Positions 8,444 to 19,148 of a DNA stretch of 64,000 nucleotides are shown here, in pieces. The position numbers were made by a program, and so were the translations under genes. The stretch spans positions 62,001 to 126,000 of the forward strand of contig JADGHB010000002.1 in assembly GCA_019689635.1 (NCBI GenBank). The letters are read 5' to 3'. Every line of letters begins with the position of its first letter. Position 1 is the stretch's first letter. The notes beneath the pieces are model-generated. The model searched no databases. It was not told the origin of the DNA and was given only the letters and a program-made list of their open reading frames with translations. The DNA is from Nevskia sp. GTDB lineage: Bacteria; Pseudomonadota; Gammaproteobacteria; Nevskiales; Nevskiaceae.

Positions 8444-9064
8444 CTAAAGGCGCAGCCGCTCGGGGAACAGCCGCTTGGCACGGGAGCGCAGCATGCCGGA
8501 AAAACACAAGGTGCGCGCGAGCTGGCTGTAGGTTCTGAAGAACTTGCGCGCCAGGGCGGAAAGCGTCTCGCCGTTGGTGGCCGAAGGCACGAACACTTCG
8601 GAGACGAAAGCGAGGTCGAGCAGGGTCGAAGGCAGCCAGTCGATCTCCTTGGCGTAGCCCGACACCCATTTCGCCCCGGAAGCCTCCAGCAGCCGTTGAT
8701 GATGGCCGCTGCGGTCCTCGGGCGGCACGAACTCGCAACAGCCGAAATGGAGCACGCCGATGGCGTTCTCGCGGTGGCGGCTGACCGCGGCGAGCACGTC
8801 GGCCTCGTCATACTTGTTGCGGCGGTCGCAGGGGATCAGCTCGCCCTTCTCGCCGTGGCAGGCGATGTACACGAAGGCGTTGGCGTCGCGCGGGATGCGG
8901 CTGCAGTAGCTGCGGATGTCGTCGATGCTGCGGATGGTGCGGTAGAACAGGTCGATGTTCGAGTGGCTGCGCGAGTAGGCTTCGAAGTAGGGCAGCACCT
9001 GCGGCGCTTCGTGGGGATTCTCCCACGCGCCTTCGAACACGTAGACGGGAGCGAGCTTGCTCAT
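8444..9064 (-). CDS. CHAT/caspase-like predicted cysteine peptidase
   Basis: A 206-residue protein I cannot assign to a named family with certainty. Its core looks like the CHAT branch of clan CD peptidases. There is a hydrophobic strand ending in a histidine, AFVYIACHGEKGEL (His70), and a second strand ending in cysteines, GVLHFGCCEFV (Cys109/Cys110), followed by GAKWVSGYAKEIDW and a helix containing DLAFVSEVF. This His-Gly / Cys order and spacing matches a caspase-type dyad. No signal peptide or membrane helix. It sits between ftsK and lolA on the same strand, 25 bp after ftsK and 21 bp before lolA, so it is probably co-transcribed with both. Alternative: an inactive CHAT-fold protein. Confidence 0.55.
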   Translation of the reverse strand: MSKLAPVYVFEGAWENPHEAPQVLPYFEAYSRSHSNIDLFYRTIRSIDDIRSYCSRIPRDANAFVYIACHGEKGELIPCDRRNKYDEADVLAAVSRHRENAIGVLHFGCCEFVPPEDRSGHHQRLLEASGAKWVSGYAKEIDWLPSTLLDLAFVSEVFVPSATNGETLSALARKFFRTYSQLARTLCFSGMLRSRAKRLFPERLRL

Positions 9065-9089
9065 GGTCGAGCGGGGAGAGAAATCGCAG

Positions 9090-11480
<2,391 letters not shown>

Positions 11481-11631
11481 CGGTCAGGCTGGTTCGGAAG
11501 ACGCAGCGTAGCGGGCAGGATGAGCGCGCCGCGATTATATCGCGCGCCCCCCGGTCCCCGCCCTTGAAAGGGCAGGAAAAACCTTCATCTTGTTGTTCGG
11601 TCAAAGATTGCGAGGCTCATTCGGAGCGAAC

Positions 11632-11970
11632 ATGACTGAAGTCCGCCATTTCGTTCTGACCCAGGATGGGCAGATTCGCGAGTTCAGTTCGGAGGAGGCG
11701 GCGCTGATCGCCGCCGGCGCCAACCGACTGCCGGAATTCGCGCAACGCCGCATGCGCTATCTGCAGGTTGCCTGGCACAGGGACCTCGGGAGCGATTCCA
11801 ACGAGCTGAAAATCCAGACCGCCTGCGCCGCGATCCAGTTCGACGCCGAGGGCCGCCTGGCCGAGGCCGCCCCGCCCGGCGAGAGCGACAAGCTCACCCG
11901 CTTCGAGCACGACACTTGCGTGCAGTGGGCTTTGCGCAAGCTCGCGCTGCCGCCCGTCACCCTCCACTGA
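11632..11970 (+). CDS. Conserved small protein of unknown function
   Basis: A 112-residue protein with no domain I recognise. It begins MTEVRHFVLTQDGQIREFSS and has a compact, soluble composition with alternating charged and hydrophobic residues, including IQTACAAIQFDAEGRLAEA and a C-terminal THDTCVQWALRKL-like helix (FEHDTCVQWALRKL). The ATG at 11632 follows a purine-rich stretch (CGGAGCG) at ribosome-binding distance; an in-frame start 42 bp earlier is less likely. It is divergent from ftsK and lies 9 bp upstream of the COG3146 gene and the aat operon, so it may be co-transcribed with them. Confidence 0.6.
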   Translation: MTEVRHFVLTQDGQIREFSSEEAALIAAGANRLPEFAQRRMRYLQVAWHRDLGSDSNELKIQTACAAIQFDAEGRLAEAAPPGESDKLTRFEHDTCVQWALRKLALPPVTLH

Positions 11971-11979
11971 TCCGGGGCG

Positions 11980-13146
11980 ATGCGCCTCCGGCGAGTGGCG
12001 CGGCTGGACGCGCTGCCGGCGGCGGCCTGGGATCGCTGCTTCCCGCCCGATTATCCGTTCACCCGGCACGCGTTCCTCGCCGCGCTGGAACGCCACGGCT
12101 GCACCGCGCCGGCCACCGGGTGGACGCCCTGCCACGCCGTGCTGGAGGACGCGGCCGGCCAAGTGCTCGCCGCCGCGCCGCTGTATTTCAAGACCCATTC
12201 CTACGGCGAGTTCGTGTTCGACTTCGCCTGGGCCCAGACCAGCCACCGCCTGGGACAGCGCTATTATCCGAAGCTGCTGTGCGCCATTCCCTTCACGCCG
12301 GCCACTGGGCCGCGGCTGGGCGCGGTCGACGAGGCCGCGCGCGGCGCGCTGGCGCAACGCCTCGCGCAGTTGCCGGCGCGCGAAGGCGTTTCCTCGCTGC
12401 ACGCGCTGTTCCTCGACGGTGAGGATCTCGCCGCCTGCCAACGGACCGGCGGTCTCGAACGCCGCGACGTGCAATTCCACTGGCACAACCGCGGCTACGC
12501 CGATTTCGACGAGTTCCTCGCGCGGCTGTCGGCGGACAAGCGCAAGAAGATCCTGCGCGAGCGGCGGCGCGTGGTGGAGGCGGGCCTGCGTTTCGAGCAT
12601 CGCGCCGGCGACGAGCTGACGGAACGCGAGTGGCGGGCGGTGTACGCGCTCTACGCCAATACCTACGACGAGCGCGGCCAGTCGCCCTATCTGACGCCGG
12701 AGTTCTTCCTCGACTACGGACAAAAGCCCGGCACGCCGGTTAGACTGATCCTCGGTTACGAGGGTCGTGAGATAGTGGCCGTGGCGATCACGCTGATCGG
12801 TGGCGACACGCTCTACGGGCGGCACTGGGGTGCCCGCGCGTATTACCACAGCCTGCACTTCGAAACCTGCTACTACCAGGGCATCGAGTACTGCATCCGC
12901 CAGGGGCTGGCCCGCTACGATGCTGGCGCTCAGGGTGGGGAGCACAAACTGCCGCGTGGCTTCTTGCCGGCACGCACGCACTCGACGCATTGGCTGGCGG
13001 ATGCGCGCCTGCGCGGCGCGGTCGCCGCCGCGCTGACGCAGGAACGCGGCTGGCTCGACGAGCAGGAAACCCTCCTCGCCGCCCACAGTCCGTACAAACG
13101 GCAAGCCACCGCGGCGGCGCGCGGCGAGGAACAGTCCGATGGATAA
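11980..13146 (+). CDS. COG3146/DUF482 acyltransferase-like protein (GNAT/FemAB-type)
   Basis: A 388-residue protein of the COG3146 (peptidogalycan biosynthesis/recognition, DUF482) family, which has a FemAB/GNAT-like fold. Typical segments are PLYFKTHSYGEFVFDFAWA, RYYPKLLCAIPFTPATGPR, a basic helix KRKKILRERRRVVEAG and GRHWGARAYYHSLHFETCYY. The real substrate is not established for the family. It ends by overlapping the aat start by eight bases, so the two are translationally linked. Association of this family with aat recurs in proteobacteria, which may hint at a link with aminoacyl-tRNA-dependent chemistry, but that is inference. Confidence 0.85.
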   Translation: MRLRRVARLDALPAAAWDRCFPPDYPFTRHAFLAALERHGCTAPATGWTPCHAVLEDAAGQVLAAAPLYFKTHSYGEFVFDFAWAQTSHRLGQRYYPKLLCAIPFTPATGPRLGAVDEAARGALAQRLAQLPAREGVSSLHALFLDGEDLAACQRTGGLERRDVQFHWHNRGYADFDEFLARLSADKRKKILRERRRVVEAGLRFEHRAGDELTEREWRAVYALYANTYDERGQSPYLTPEFFLDYGQKPGTPVRLILGYEGREIVAVAITLIGGDTLYGRHWGARAYYHSLHFETCYYQGIEYCIRQGLARYDAGAQGGEHKLPRGFLPARTHSTHWLADARLRGAVAAALTQERGWLDEQETLLAAHSPYKRQATAAARGEEQSDG

Positions 13147-13906
13147 TCCCATCCGCCTGCACTGGCTGGATCCGCGCGATCCGCAGCAGCCGTTCCCACC
13201 GCCGCACCGGGCGATGCGCGACCCCAACGGCCTGCTCGCCATCGGCGGGGACCTTTCGCTGACGCGTCTGATCCGCGCCTATTCCAGCGGCATCTTCCCC
13301 TGGTACAACCCCAACGAACCGATCCTGTGGTGGTGCCCCGATCCGCGCGCGGTGCTGGAACCGGCCGGCTTTCGTTTGAGCCGTTCTCTGGCCAAGCGCG
13401 TGCGGGGCGCGGATTATGCGGTGTCCATGGACAACGCGTTCGGCGCCGTGCTGGAAGCCTGCGCCCAGCCGCGCCGCAGCGGCCAGGGCACCTGGCTAGG
13501 TCCGGAGATGAAGCAGGCCTACCTCGAGCTGCACCGCCACGGCTTCGCCCATTCGCTGGAAGTCTGGCGCGAAGGTCGCCTGATCGGCGGGCTCTACGGC
13601 GTGGCGCTGGGTCGCGCCTTCTTCGGCGAGTCGATGTTCAGCGCCGCCACCGATGCCTCGAAGCTCGCGCTCTACCACCTCTGCCGTCAGTTGCAGGCCT
13701 GGAATTTCGAGCTGATCGACTGCCAGGTTTCCTCCGCCCACTTGAAGACCCTGGGCGCGACGGAAATCCCGCGCGAACGCTTCCTGGCGCGTCTGCGCCA
13801 GGCGTTGCAACACGCCGGGCGCACCGGGCGCTGGCGGTTCGACATCGACATCCCGAACGCGCGTCGGCATCTCCTGCCGCGCGCTGCGCAGGGAGACGCG
13901 CTGTGA
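13139..13906 (+). CDS. aat: Leucyl/phenylalanyl-tRNA--protein transferase
   Basis: A 255-residue enzyme that transfers Leu or Phe from tRNA to proteins with N-terminal Lys or Arg, creating a degron for ClpS-ClpAP. Family signatures are complete: PNGLLAIGGDLS, GIFPWYNPNEPILWW, the C-terminal IDCQVSSAHLKTLGA and PRERFLARL. Length fits the family (about 230-255). It overlaps the upstream COG3146 gene by eight bases and the downstream bpt gene by four (GTGA), forming a tight N-degron operon with clpA and clpS a few genes away. Confidence 0.95.
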   Translation: MDNPIRLHWLDPRDPQQPFPPPHRAMRDPNGLLAIGGDLSLTRLIRAYSSGIFPWYNPNEPILWWCPDPRAVLEPAGFRLSRSLAKRVRGADYAVSMDNAFGAVLEACAQPRRSGQGTWLGPEMKQAYLELHRHGFAHSLEVWREGRLIGGLYGVALGRAFFGESMFSAATDASKLALYHLCRQLQAWNFELIDCQVSSAHLKTLGATEIPRERFLARLRQALQHAGRTGRWRFDIDIPNARRHLLPRAAQGDAL

Positions 13907-14610
13907 ACCTGCAAAGCGTGCGCCTGCTGCTGGGCAGCGCGCATGGCTGCGGCTACCTGCCGCAACGCAGCGCGCGCAGCGCCTTCGTCGATCCGGCGTT
14001 TCCGCTCGATTCGCGTTTCTACGGCGCCCTGCTCGACCAGGGTTTCCGCCGCAGCGGCAACTACGCCTATCGCCCGATGTGCCTGGGCTGCCGCGCCTGC
14101 CTGTCGGCGCGCATCGTGTGCGCGGAGTTCGCACCCAACCGCTCGCAGCGCCGCTGCTTGCGCGCCAACGCGGATCTGGAGCTGCGTATCCAGCGCGAAC
14201 TGAACGACGAGCACTACGCGCTATACCGCCGCTATCTGCGCACGCGCCATCCGGGCGGGGGCATGGACCCGGACGACGCCGAAGCATTCGACGAGTTCCT
14301 CGGCTGTTCCTGGGGCCATACCGAGTTCTGGGAGTTCCGCAGCGAAGACGAGCTGATGGCGGTGGCGGTGGTGGACGCGGTGCCGCGCGGTTATTCCGCG
14401 GTCTATACGTTTTATGCCCCGGAATATCCGGCGCGCGGACTCGGCACCTATGTCATCCTGTCCCAGGTGCAGCGCGCGCGCGCGCGCGGACTGCCCTATG
14501 TCTATCTCGGCTACTGGGTGCCGGGCAGCGCGCGGATGGATTACAAAAAGAACTTCCGCCCGCTGGAGATCCTCAGCGACGGCGTCTGGCGGCGCCTGAC
14601 CGAGCGCTGA
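13903..14610 (+). CDS. bpt: Aspartate/glutamate leucyltransferase (Bpt; ATE family)
   Basis: A 235-residue aminoacyl-tRNA--protein transferase that tags proteins with N-terminal Asp or Glu with leucine in bacteria (arginine in eukaryotic ATE1). The conserved cysteine cluster CLGCRACLSAR lies at residues 60-70, and the GNAT-like core includes GTYVILSQVQRARARGLPYV and YLGYWVPGSARMDYKKNF near the C-terminus. The GTG start at 13903 overlaps the aat stop as GTGA and yields the standard N-terminus. A weak AT-rich inverted repeat follows the stop. Confidence 0.94.
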   Translation: MNLQSVRLLLGSAHGCGYLPQRSARSAFVDPAFPLDSRFYGALLDQGFRRSGNYAYRPMCLGCRACLSARIVCAEFAPNRSQRRCLRANADLELRIQRELNDEHYALYRRYLRTRHPGGGMDPDDAEAFDEFLGCSWGHTEFWEFRSEDELMAVAVVDAVPRGYSAVYTFYAPEYPARGLGTYVILSQVQRARARGLPYVYLGYWVPGSARMDYKKNFRPLEILSDGVWRRLTER

Positions 14611-14629
14611 AAATCCTCGATGGATTTTT
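14610..14629 (+). terminator. Possible weak terminator after bpt
   Basis: An inverted repeat AAAATCC-TCGAT-GGATTTT ends in a run of five T residues right at the bpt stop codon. The stem is AT-rich and short, so it would be a weak intrinsic terminator at best; it separates bpt from the infA promoter. Confidence 0.35.
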
Positions 14630-14682
14630 CCGGGTCGCCCGGATAAAGACGCGAGGCATCGAAGCGCCCGGAACTCCGGCGC

Positions 14683-14711
14683 TTGCCGCGCCAGGTCCCT
14701 TTAACGATAAT
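14683..14711 (+). promoter_or_regulatory. Sigma70-type promoter for infA
   Basis: TTGCCG (14683-14688) and GATAAT (14706-14711) are separated by exactly 17 bp, a good match to the -35/-10 consensus. Transcription would begin near 14718, about 25 nt before the infA ATG at 14743. This also argues against the upstream in-frame start codons, one of which lies inside the -10 box. Confidence 0.5.
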
Positions 14712-14742
14712 GCCGCGTTCTCGAAAAGCTGCCGAACCGCGG

Positions 14743-14961
14743 ATGCCGAAAGAAGACCATATCGAAATGCCGGGCGTCGTCGTCGAAACGCTGCCCAACA
14801 CCACCTTCCGCGTCAAGCTCGAAAACGGCCATATCGTCACCGCGCACATCTCGGGACGCATGCGCAAGAACTACATCCGCATCCTCACCGGCGACAAGGT
14901 CACGGTCCAGCTCACCCCCTACGACCTGACCAAGGGCCGCATCACGTTCCGCGACAAGTAG
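14743..14961 (+). CDS. infA: Translation initiation factor IF-1
   Basis: A 72-residue OB-fold protein that binds the ribosomal A site during initiation. The sequence [19 protein letters not shown], then [14 protein letters not shown]-type core ([20 protein letters not shown]) and [11 protein letters not shown] is nearly identical to the E. coli protein, which is also 72 residues. The ATG at 14743 matches this start; an in-frame extension exists but overlaps the promoter. In many gammaproteobacteria infA lies next to aat and the clpSA genes, as here. Confidence 0.97.
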   Translation: MPKEDHIEMPGVVVETLPNTTFRVKLENGHIVTAHISGRMRKNYIRILTGDKVTVQLTPYDLTKGRITFRDK

Positions 14962-15068
14962 GGCCGGCCCCCGACACGGCGTCCGCCGGCACGTTGGCAC
15001 CGCGATTGGGGCAGGCGTATGCTCCTTGGGCCAGTCATCGCGCTTCCGTCACGGAAGAGGAGCCGGCC

Positions 15069-16133
15069 ATGAACCGCTGGCGCACACGAGTGTCGCTCAT
15101 CGCACTGCTCACCGGCGTCGCCTGCAGCGCCTGGGGCGGATCGTCGTCCTCGCCCTTGCCCGACGCGGCCAATCCCGAATTCGGCGGCCAGTGCCTCCTC
15201 GGCCTGGCGGAAGGCCAGCATGTGCAAACCGATTGCTCGACGAACTGGATCGGACCCGACGGCAAGACCTATTGCTTCAGCGACGCGGCCGCCAAGAAGA
15301 AATTCCTCGAAGACCCGAAAGTGAACCTGGAGAAGGCACGCGACTTCGTGGCGGTCAGCGACATGAAAGCCACCGACGAGGCAATGGATCGCTTCCGCAG
15401 CCAGGACGTTGAGGATTTCGCCACCCGGCTGATCCAGGAAGCGGCGGCCAAGAACGGCGGCAAGTACCCGTTCGAGGACGCGCTGACCGGGGAGAAGCTG
15501 AATCTGGCGTTCGATGATATCGAGTTCGTGCGCACCATCCGCGGCTACGGTTTCTTCCCGGACATGGCCTTCCACGATCCCGAGGATCCGCAGAAAAAGT
15601 ATCTGATCGACTTCTGGGTCATGCCGCGCCAGGGCAAGCTGAGCTTGATGGAGGCGCGCATCTACAGCGCGCCGCAGCGCGAGGGCAAGACCTGGAAGAC
15701 CATGGAGCGCATCCCGCCGCCGTGGTGGTGGATTCCTGCTTCCGAGCATCCCGGACAGCTCGAGCAGACGCGCAGTTGGCAGGTGATGTCGGCCATCGAG
15801 CAGGACGTGGCCGACCAAAGCCGCGCCGACGGCGGCGTGTTCCAGATCAAGGACGACAAGACCGGCGAAACGCTCAAGCTGAAGTTCGTGGATTCGCACC
15901 AGCCGGTGCGGCGCCTGTCCGCGGACGGACGCTACTTCGCCTGCACCGACTTCGTCGCCGCCGACGACAAGGACAAGTACTACGATCTGGACTTCTGGCT
16001 CACCCAGAAGGACGGCAAGATGACCGTGGATCAGGTGCGGGTGCACAAAGTGCCCGTCAAACAGGCCGACGGCCACTGGGTGGAGATTCCCCGCTACAAC
16101 CTGGACGAACTCAAAACCGAAGACGTGCCGTAA
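15069..16133 (+). CDS. Secreted YHS-like protein with two tandem repeats
   Basis: A 354-residue protein with an N-terminal signal peptide (about 1-25). Residues about 35-95 resemble a YHS domain: GGQCLLGLAEGQHVQTDC, then GKTYCFSDAAAKKKFLEDP, with cysteines that could bind a metal. After this come two homologous units of about 100 residues (approximately 120-225 and 235-345). They share a GGKYPFEDALTGEKL / GGVFQIKDDKTGETL start, then YLIDFWVMPRQGKLSLMEAR / YYDLDFWLTQKDGKMTVDQV and a W-x-E-x-P ending. The exact job is unknown; copper or other metal handling is a guess from the YHS part. It lies between infA and clpA, convergent with clpA. Confidence 0.65.
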   Translation: MNRWRTRVSLIALLTGVACSAWGGSSSSPLPDAANPEFGGQCLLGLAEGQHVQTDCSTNWIGPDGKTYCFSDAAAKKKFLEDPKVNLEKARDFVAVSDMKATDEAMDRFRSQDVEDFATRLIQEAAAKNGGKYPFEDALTGEKLNLAFDDIEFVRTIRGYGFFPDMAFHDPEDPQKKYLIDFWVMPRQGKLSLMEARIYSAPQREGKTWKTMERIPPPWWWIPASEHPGQLEQTRSWQVMSAIEQDVADQSRADGGVFQIKDDKTGETLKLKFVDSHQPVRRLSADGRYFACTDFVAADDKDKYYDLDFWLTQKDGKMTVDQVRVHKVPVKQADGHWVEIPRYNLDELKTEDVP

Positions 16134-16203
16134 CGCTCCTTAGCGCGAAAGCCTGCGGGCAAATCCACCGGCGCGCAGCGCCCGCCGCCTCGATTGGCCC
16201 GCA

Positions 16204-18486
16204 TCAAACGGCTTCGGTTTCCGCGGGCTTCTGGCGCGCCTCGAACTCGAAAGCGAGTTTGTCGTCCTCGCCGACGTGCACCTTGACGCGACCGCCGCCG
16301 GCGAGGCGACCGAACAGCAGCTCCTCCGCCAGCGGCCGCTTGAGGTTTTCCTGGATCACCCGCGCCATGGGCCGCGCGCCCATCTTGGCATCGTAGCCAT
16401 GTTCGGCGAGCCAGGCGCGCGCGCCTTCGTCCACTTCGAGCTGCACCTGCTTGGCGGCGAGCTGCTCCTCGAGCTGGATGAGGAACTTGTCCACCACCCG
16501 CGCGATCTCGGCCGGCCCCAGGGGCGCGAACTGGATGATGGCGTCCAGGCGGTTGCGGAATTCCGGCGAGAACATCCGCCGCACCACCTCCAGCGCATCG
16601 CTGGCGTGGTTCTGCTCGGAAAAGCCGATCGAGCGGCGCGCGGATTCCTCGGCGCCGGCGTTGGTGGTCATGACCAGGATCACGTTGCGGAAGTCGGCGG
16701 CCCGGCCGTTGTTGTCGGTGAGCTTGCCGTGATCCATCACCTGGAGCAGCAGGTTGAACACGTCGGGGTGGGCTTTCTCGATCTCGTCGAGCAATACCAC
16801 CGCGTGCGGATGCTTGAGCACCGCGTCGGTCAGCAGGCCGCCCTGGTCGAAACCGACGTAGCCGGGCGGCGCGCCGATCAGACGGCTCACCGTGTGCCGC
16901 TCCATGTACTCGCTCATGTCGAAGCGGATCAGCTCGATGCCGAGCTGGCTGGCGAGCTGGCGGGTGAGCTCGGTCTTGCCCACGCCGGTGGGACCGGCCA
17001 GCAGGAAGTTGCCGATCGGACGATCGGGATTGCCCAGACCGGAGCGCGACAGCTTGATGCAGGCCGCGAGCTGTTCGATGGCGGCGTCCTGGCCGAAGAT
17101 GGTGAGCTTGAGATCGCGCTCGAGATTGGCCAGCCGGTCGCGGTCGTTGGCGGACACGCTCTTGGGGGGAATGCGCGCGATCTTGGCCACCGTCTCCTCG
17201 ATGTCGCGCACCTGCACGGTCTTGCGACGCTTGCCGTCGGGCAGCAGGCGCAGTCGCGCGGCCGCCTCGTCGATCACGTCGATGGCCTTGTCCGGGAGGT
17301 GGCGGTCGGTGATGTGACGCGCCGACAGCTCCACCGCCGAACGCAACGCGCCCATGGTGAAATGCACTTTATGGTGTTCCTCGAAGCGGCTGCGCAGCCC
17401 TTCCAGGATTTTTACCGTGTCCTCCACCGAAGGCTCGGGCACGTCGATCTTCTGGAAGCGCCGCGCCAGGGCACGATCTTTCTCGAAGATGCCGCGGAAT
17501 TCCTGATAGGTGGTCGAGCCGATGCAACGCAGCTCGCCGGAAGCCAGCAGCGGCTTGAGCAGGTTGGAGGCGTCCATCACGCCGCCGCTGGCGGCGCCGG
17601 CGCCGATGATCATGTGGATCTCGTCGATGAACAGGATCGCGCCCGGCGTGCGCGACAGCTCGTTGATCACCGCCTTGAAGCGCTTCTCGAAATCGCCGCG
17701 GTACTTGGTGCCGGCGATCAGACTGCCGAGATCCAGGGCGTAAACGACCCCGTCGCGCAGCAGCTCCGGGACACGGCCTTCGGTGATCAACCAGGCGAGG
17801 CCCTCCGCGATGGCGGTCTTGCCCACCCCGGCCTCGCCCACCAGCAGCGGATTGTTCTTGCGCCGCCGGCACAAGGTCTGCATCACCCGTTCCATCTCGA
17901 GCTGGCGACCGATGAGGGGGTCGATCTGACCCTTGCGCGCGCGCTCGTTGAGATTGGTTGCGAACTGCTCCAGCGCCGACTTGCCGCCGGGCTTGGCGCT
18001 GTCGTCCTTGTCCTCGGACTCGCTGGAAGTCTCCGGCGCGGCCGGCGCCTGGCTGTTCTTGGCGATGCCGTGGGAGATGTAGTTGACCACGTCCAGGCGC
18101 GTCACGCCCTGCTCGTTGAGCAGGTGCACCGCGTGGGTGTCCTTCTCGGCGAACAGCGCCACCAGGACGTTGAGCGTGGACACGCGCTTCTTGCCGGAAG
18201 CCTGCACGTGGTAGATCGCGCGCTGCAAGACGCGCTGGAAAGACAGCGTGGGCTGCACTTCCTGGTTGGCCGCGTCCTTGCTGGAGTGGATGTTCTGCGC
18301 GATGTAGTCGCGCAGGCCGCTTTCCAGCTTGTCGAGGTCGGCGCCGCTGGCCGTGAGCACTTCGCTGACGTTGGAATCGGACAGCAGCGCCAGCAGCAGG
18401 TGTTCGACCGTCAGCAGTTCGTGGCCCTCGCCGCGCGCGGCCAGAAAGGCCGCGTCGAGCGCTTTTTGCAGTTCGTCGCTGAGCAT
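16204..18486 (-). CDS. clpA: ATP-dependent Clp protease ATP-binding subunit ClpA
   Basis: A 760-residue class 1 HSP100 unfoldase feeding ClpP. The N-domain (1-140) begins [20 protein letters not shown] and is the ClpS docking site. The first AAA module has Walker A GEAGVGKT (217-224) and [10 protein letters not shown]; the second has [10 protein letters not shown] (about 500) and [15 protein letters not shown]. Length is essentially that of E. coli ClpA (758). The ClpP-binding IGL-type loop is present as FSEQNHAS...RSIGFSEQN region. It is co-oriented with clpS upstream (150-bp gap), forming the ClpAPS N-degron system with aat and bpt; clpP is not in the window. Confidence 0.96.
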   Translation of the reverse strand: MLSDELQKALDAAFLAARGEGHELLTVEHLLLALLSDSNVSEVLTASGADLDKLESGLRDYIAQNIHSSKDAANQEVQPTLSFQRVLQRAIYHVQASGKKRVSTLNVLVALFAEKDTHAVHLLNEQGVTRLDVVNYISHGIAKNSQAPAAPETSSESEDKDDSAKPGGKSALEQFATNLNERARKGQIDPLIGRQLEMERVMQTLCRRRKNNPLLVGEAGVGKTAIAEGLAWLITEGRVPELLRDGVVYALDLGSLIAGTKYRGDFEKRFKAVINELSRTPGAILFIDEIHMIIGAGAASGGVMDASNLLKPLLASGELRCIGSTTYQEFRGIFEKDRALARRFQKIDVPEPSVEDTVKILEGLRSRFEEHHKVHFTMGALRSAVELSARHITDRHLPDKAIDVIDEAAARLRLLPDGKRRKTVQVRDIEETVAKIARIPPKSVSANDRDRLANLERDLKLTIFGQDAAIEQLAACIKLSRSGLGNPDRPIGNFLLAGPTGVGKTELTRQLASQLGIELIRFDMSEYMERHTVSRLIGAPPGYVGFDQGGLLTDAVLKHPHAVVLLDEIEKAHPDVFNLLLQVMDHGKLTDNNGRAADFRNVILVMTTNAGAEESARRSIGFSEQNHASDALEVVRRMFSPEFRNRLDAIIQFAPLGPAEIARVVDKFLIQLEEQLAAKQVQLEVDEGARAWLAEHGYDAKMGARPMARVIQENLKRPLAEELLFGRLAGGGRVKVHVGEDDKLAFEFEARQKPAETEAV

Positions 18487-18636
18487 GGTGTTCCCGGTCG
18501 CCGAAATTCCTCTACGATCCTAGCGTCGTGCTTTTGCGCTCGCCGCGCAAGGGGGTGAGCGGGGCCAGCCGGGTAACCCAAAGGTCGCCCGCATTCCACA
18601 CGCAAATCCCGCACCACCAGAAAAGCGCGGAGGCGC

Positions 18637-18954
18637 TCACGCCTGTTCCATCACCGTGAGCAGGGGATGTTGGTGCTTGCGCGCGTAGGCGTTGACCTGG
18701 GCGACTTTGGTTTCGGCGATTTCCGCCGGGTAGATCCCGGCCACGCCGCGACCGCTCTGGTGGACCTGGAGCATGATCTGCACGGCCTTCTCGCGGGCGT
18801 GGTGGAAAAAGATCTGCAGGACCTGCACGACGAACTCCATCGGCGTGTAGTCGTCGTTGATCATCACCACCTTGTACAGCGGCGGCGTCTTGAGGCGCGG
18901 TTTGGCCTCTTCGACCGCCAGGCCGTTGCCGATGTCTCTTTCCCGCTCGCTCAT
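18637..18954 (-). CDS. clpS: ClpS adaptor (N-degron recognin)
   Basis: A 105-residue adaptor that binds N-terminal Leu, Phe, Trp or Tyr and hands substrates to ClpA. The conserved binding segment is [18 protein letters not shown], where the NDD and M residues form the pocket, followed by the H of [17 protein letters not shown]-type region. The ATG at 18954 gives a normal flexible N-terminus; a slightly longer frame (18972) is possible. It lies upstream of clpA in the same direction, as in most proteobacteria. Confidence 0.95.
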   Translation of the reverse strand: MSERERDIGNGLAVEEAKPRLKTPPLYKVVMINDDYTPMEFVVQVLQIFFHHAREKAVQIMLQVHQSGRGVAGIYPAEIAETKVAQVNAYARKHQHPLLTVMEQA

Positions 18955-19148
18955 GACCGCAGTGTAGCGCAAGAATGCGGCGACTCGACGGGCGGTTTCC
19001 CCGTCCCGCTCCAGCCGTCGCCGACTTGCATTTTAGACCGTTCGCGGCCGCGCCGGTGCCCCTGCGAGCTGGAAAAAATGAAGCCGCGCCCGCCTTGCGG
19101 CTGGCGCGGCATCGGCAACGGGCGTGACCGCCCGCAGGCGGTCCGCCC

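Noticed and set aside
11617-13242. Minus-strand 541-codon frame opposite the COG3146 gene
   Set aside because: Antisense shadow; the plus frame has clear family motifs and coupled starts.
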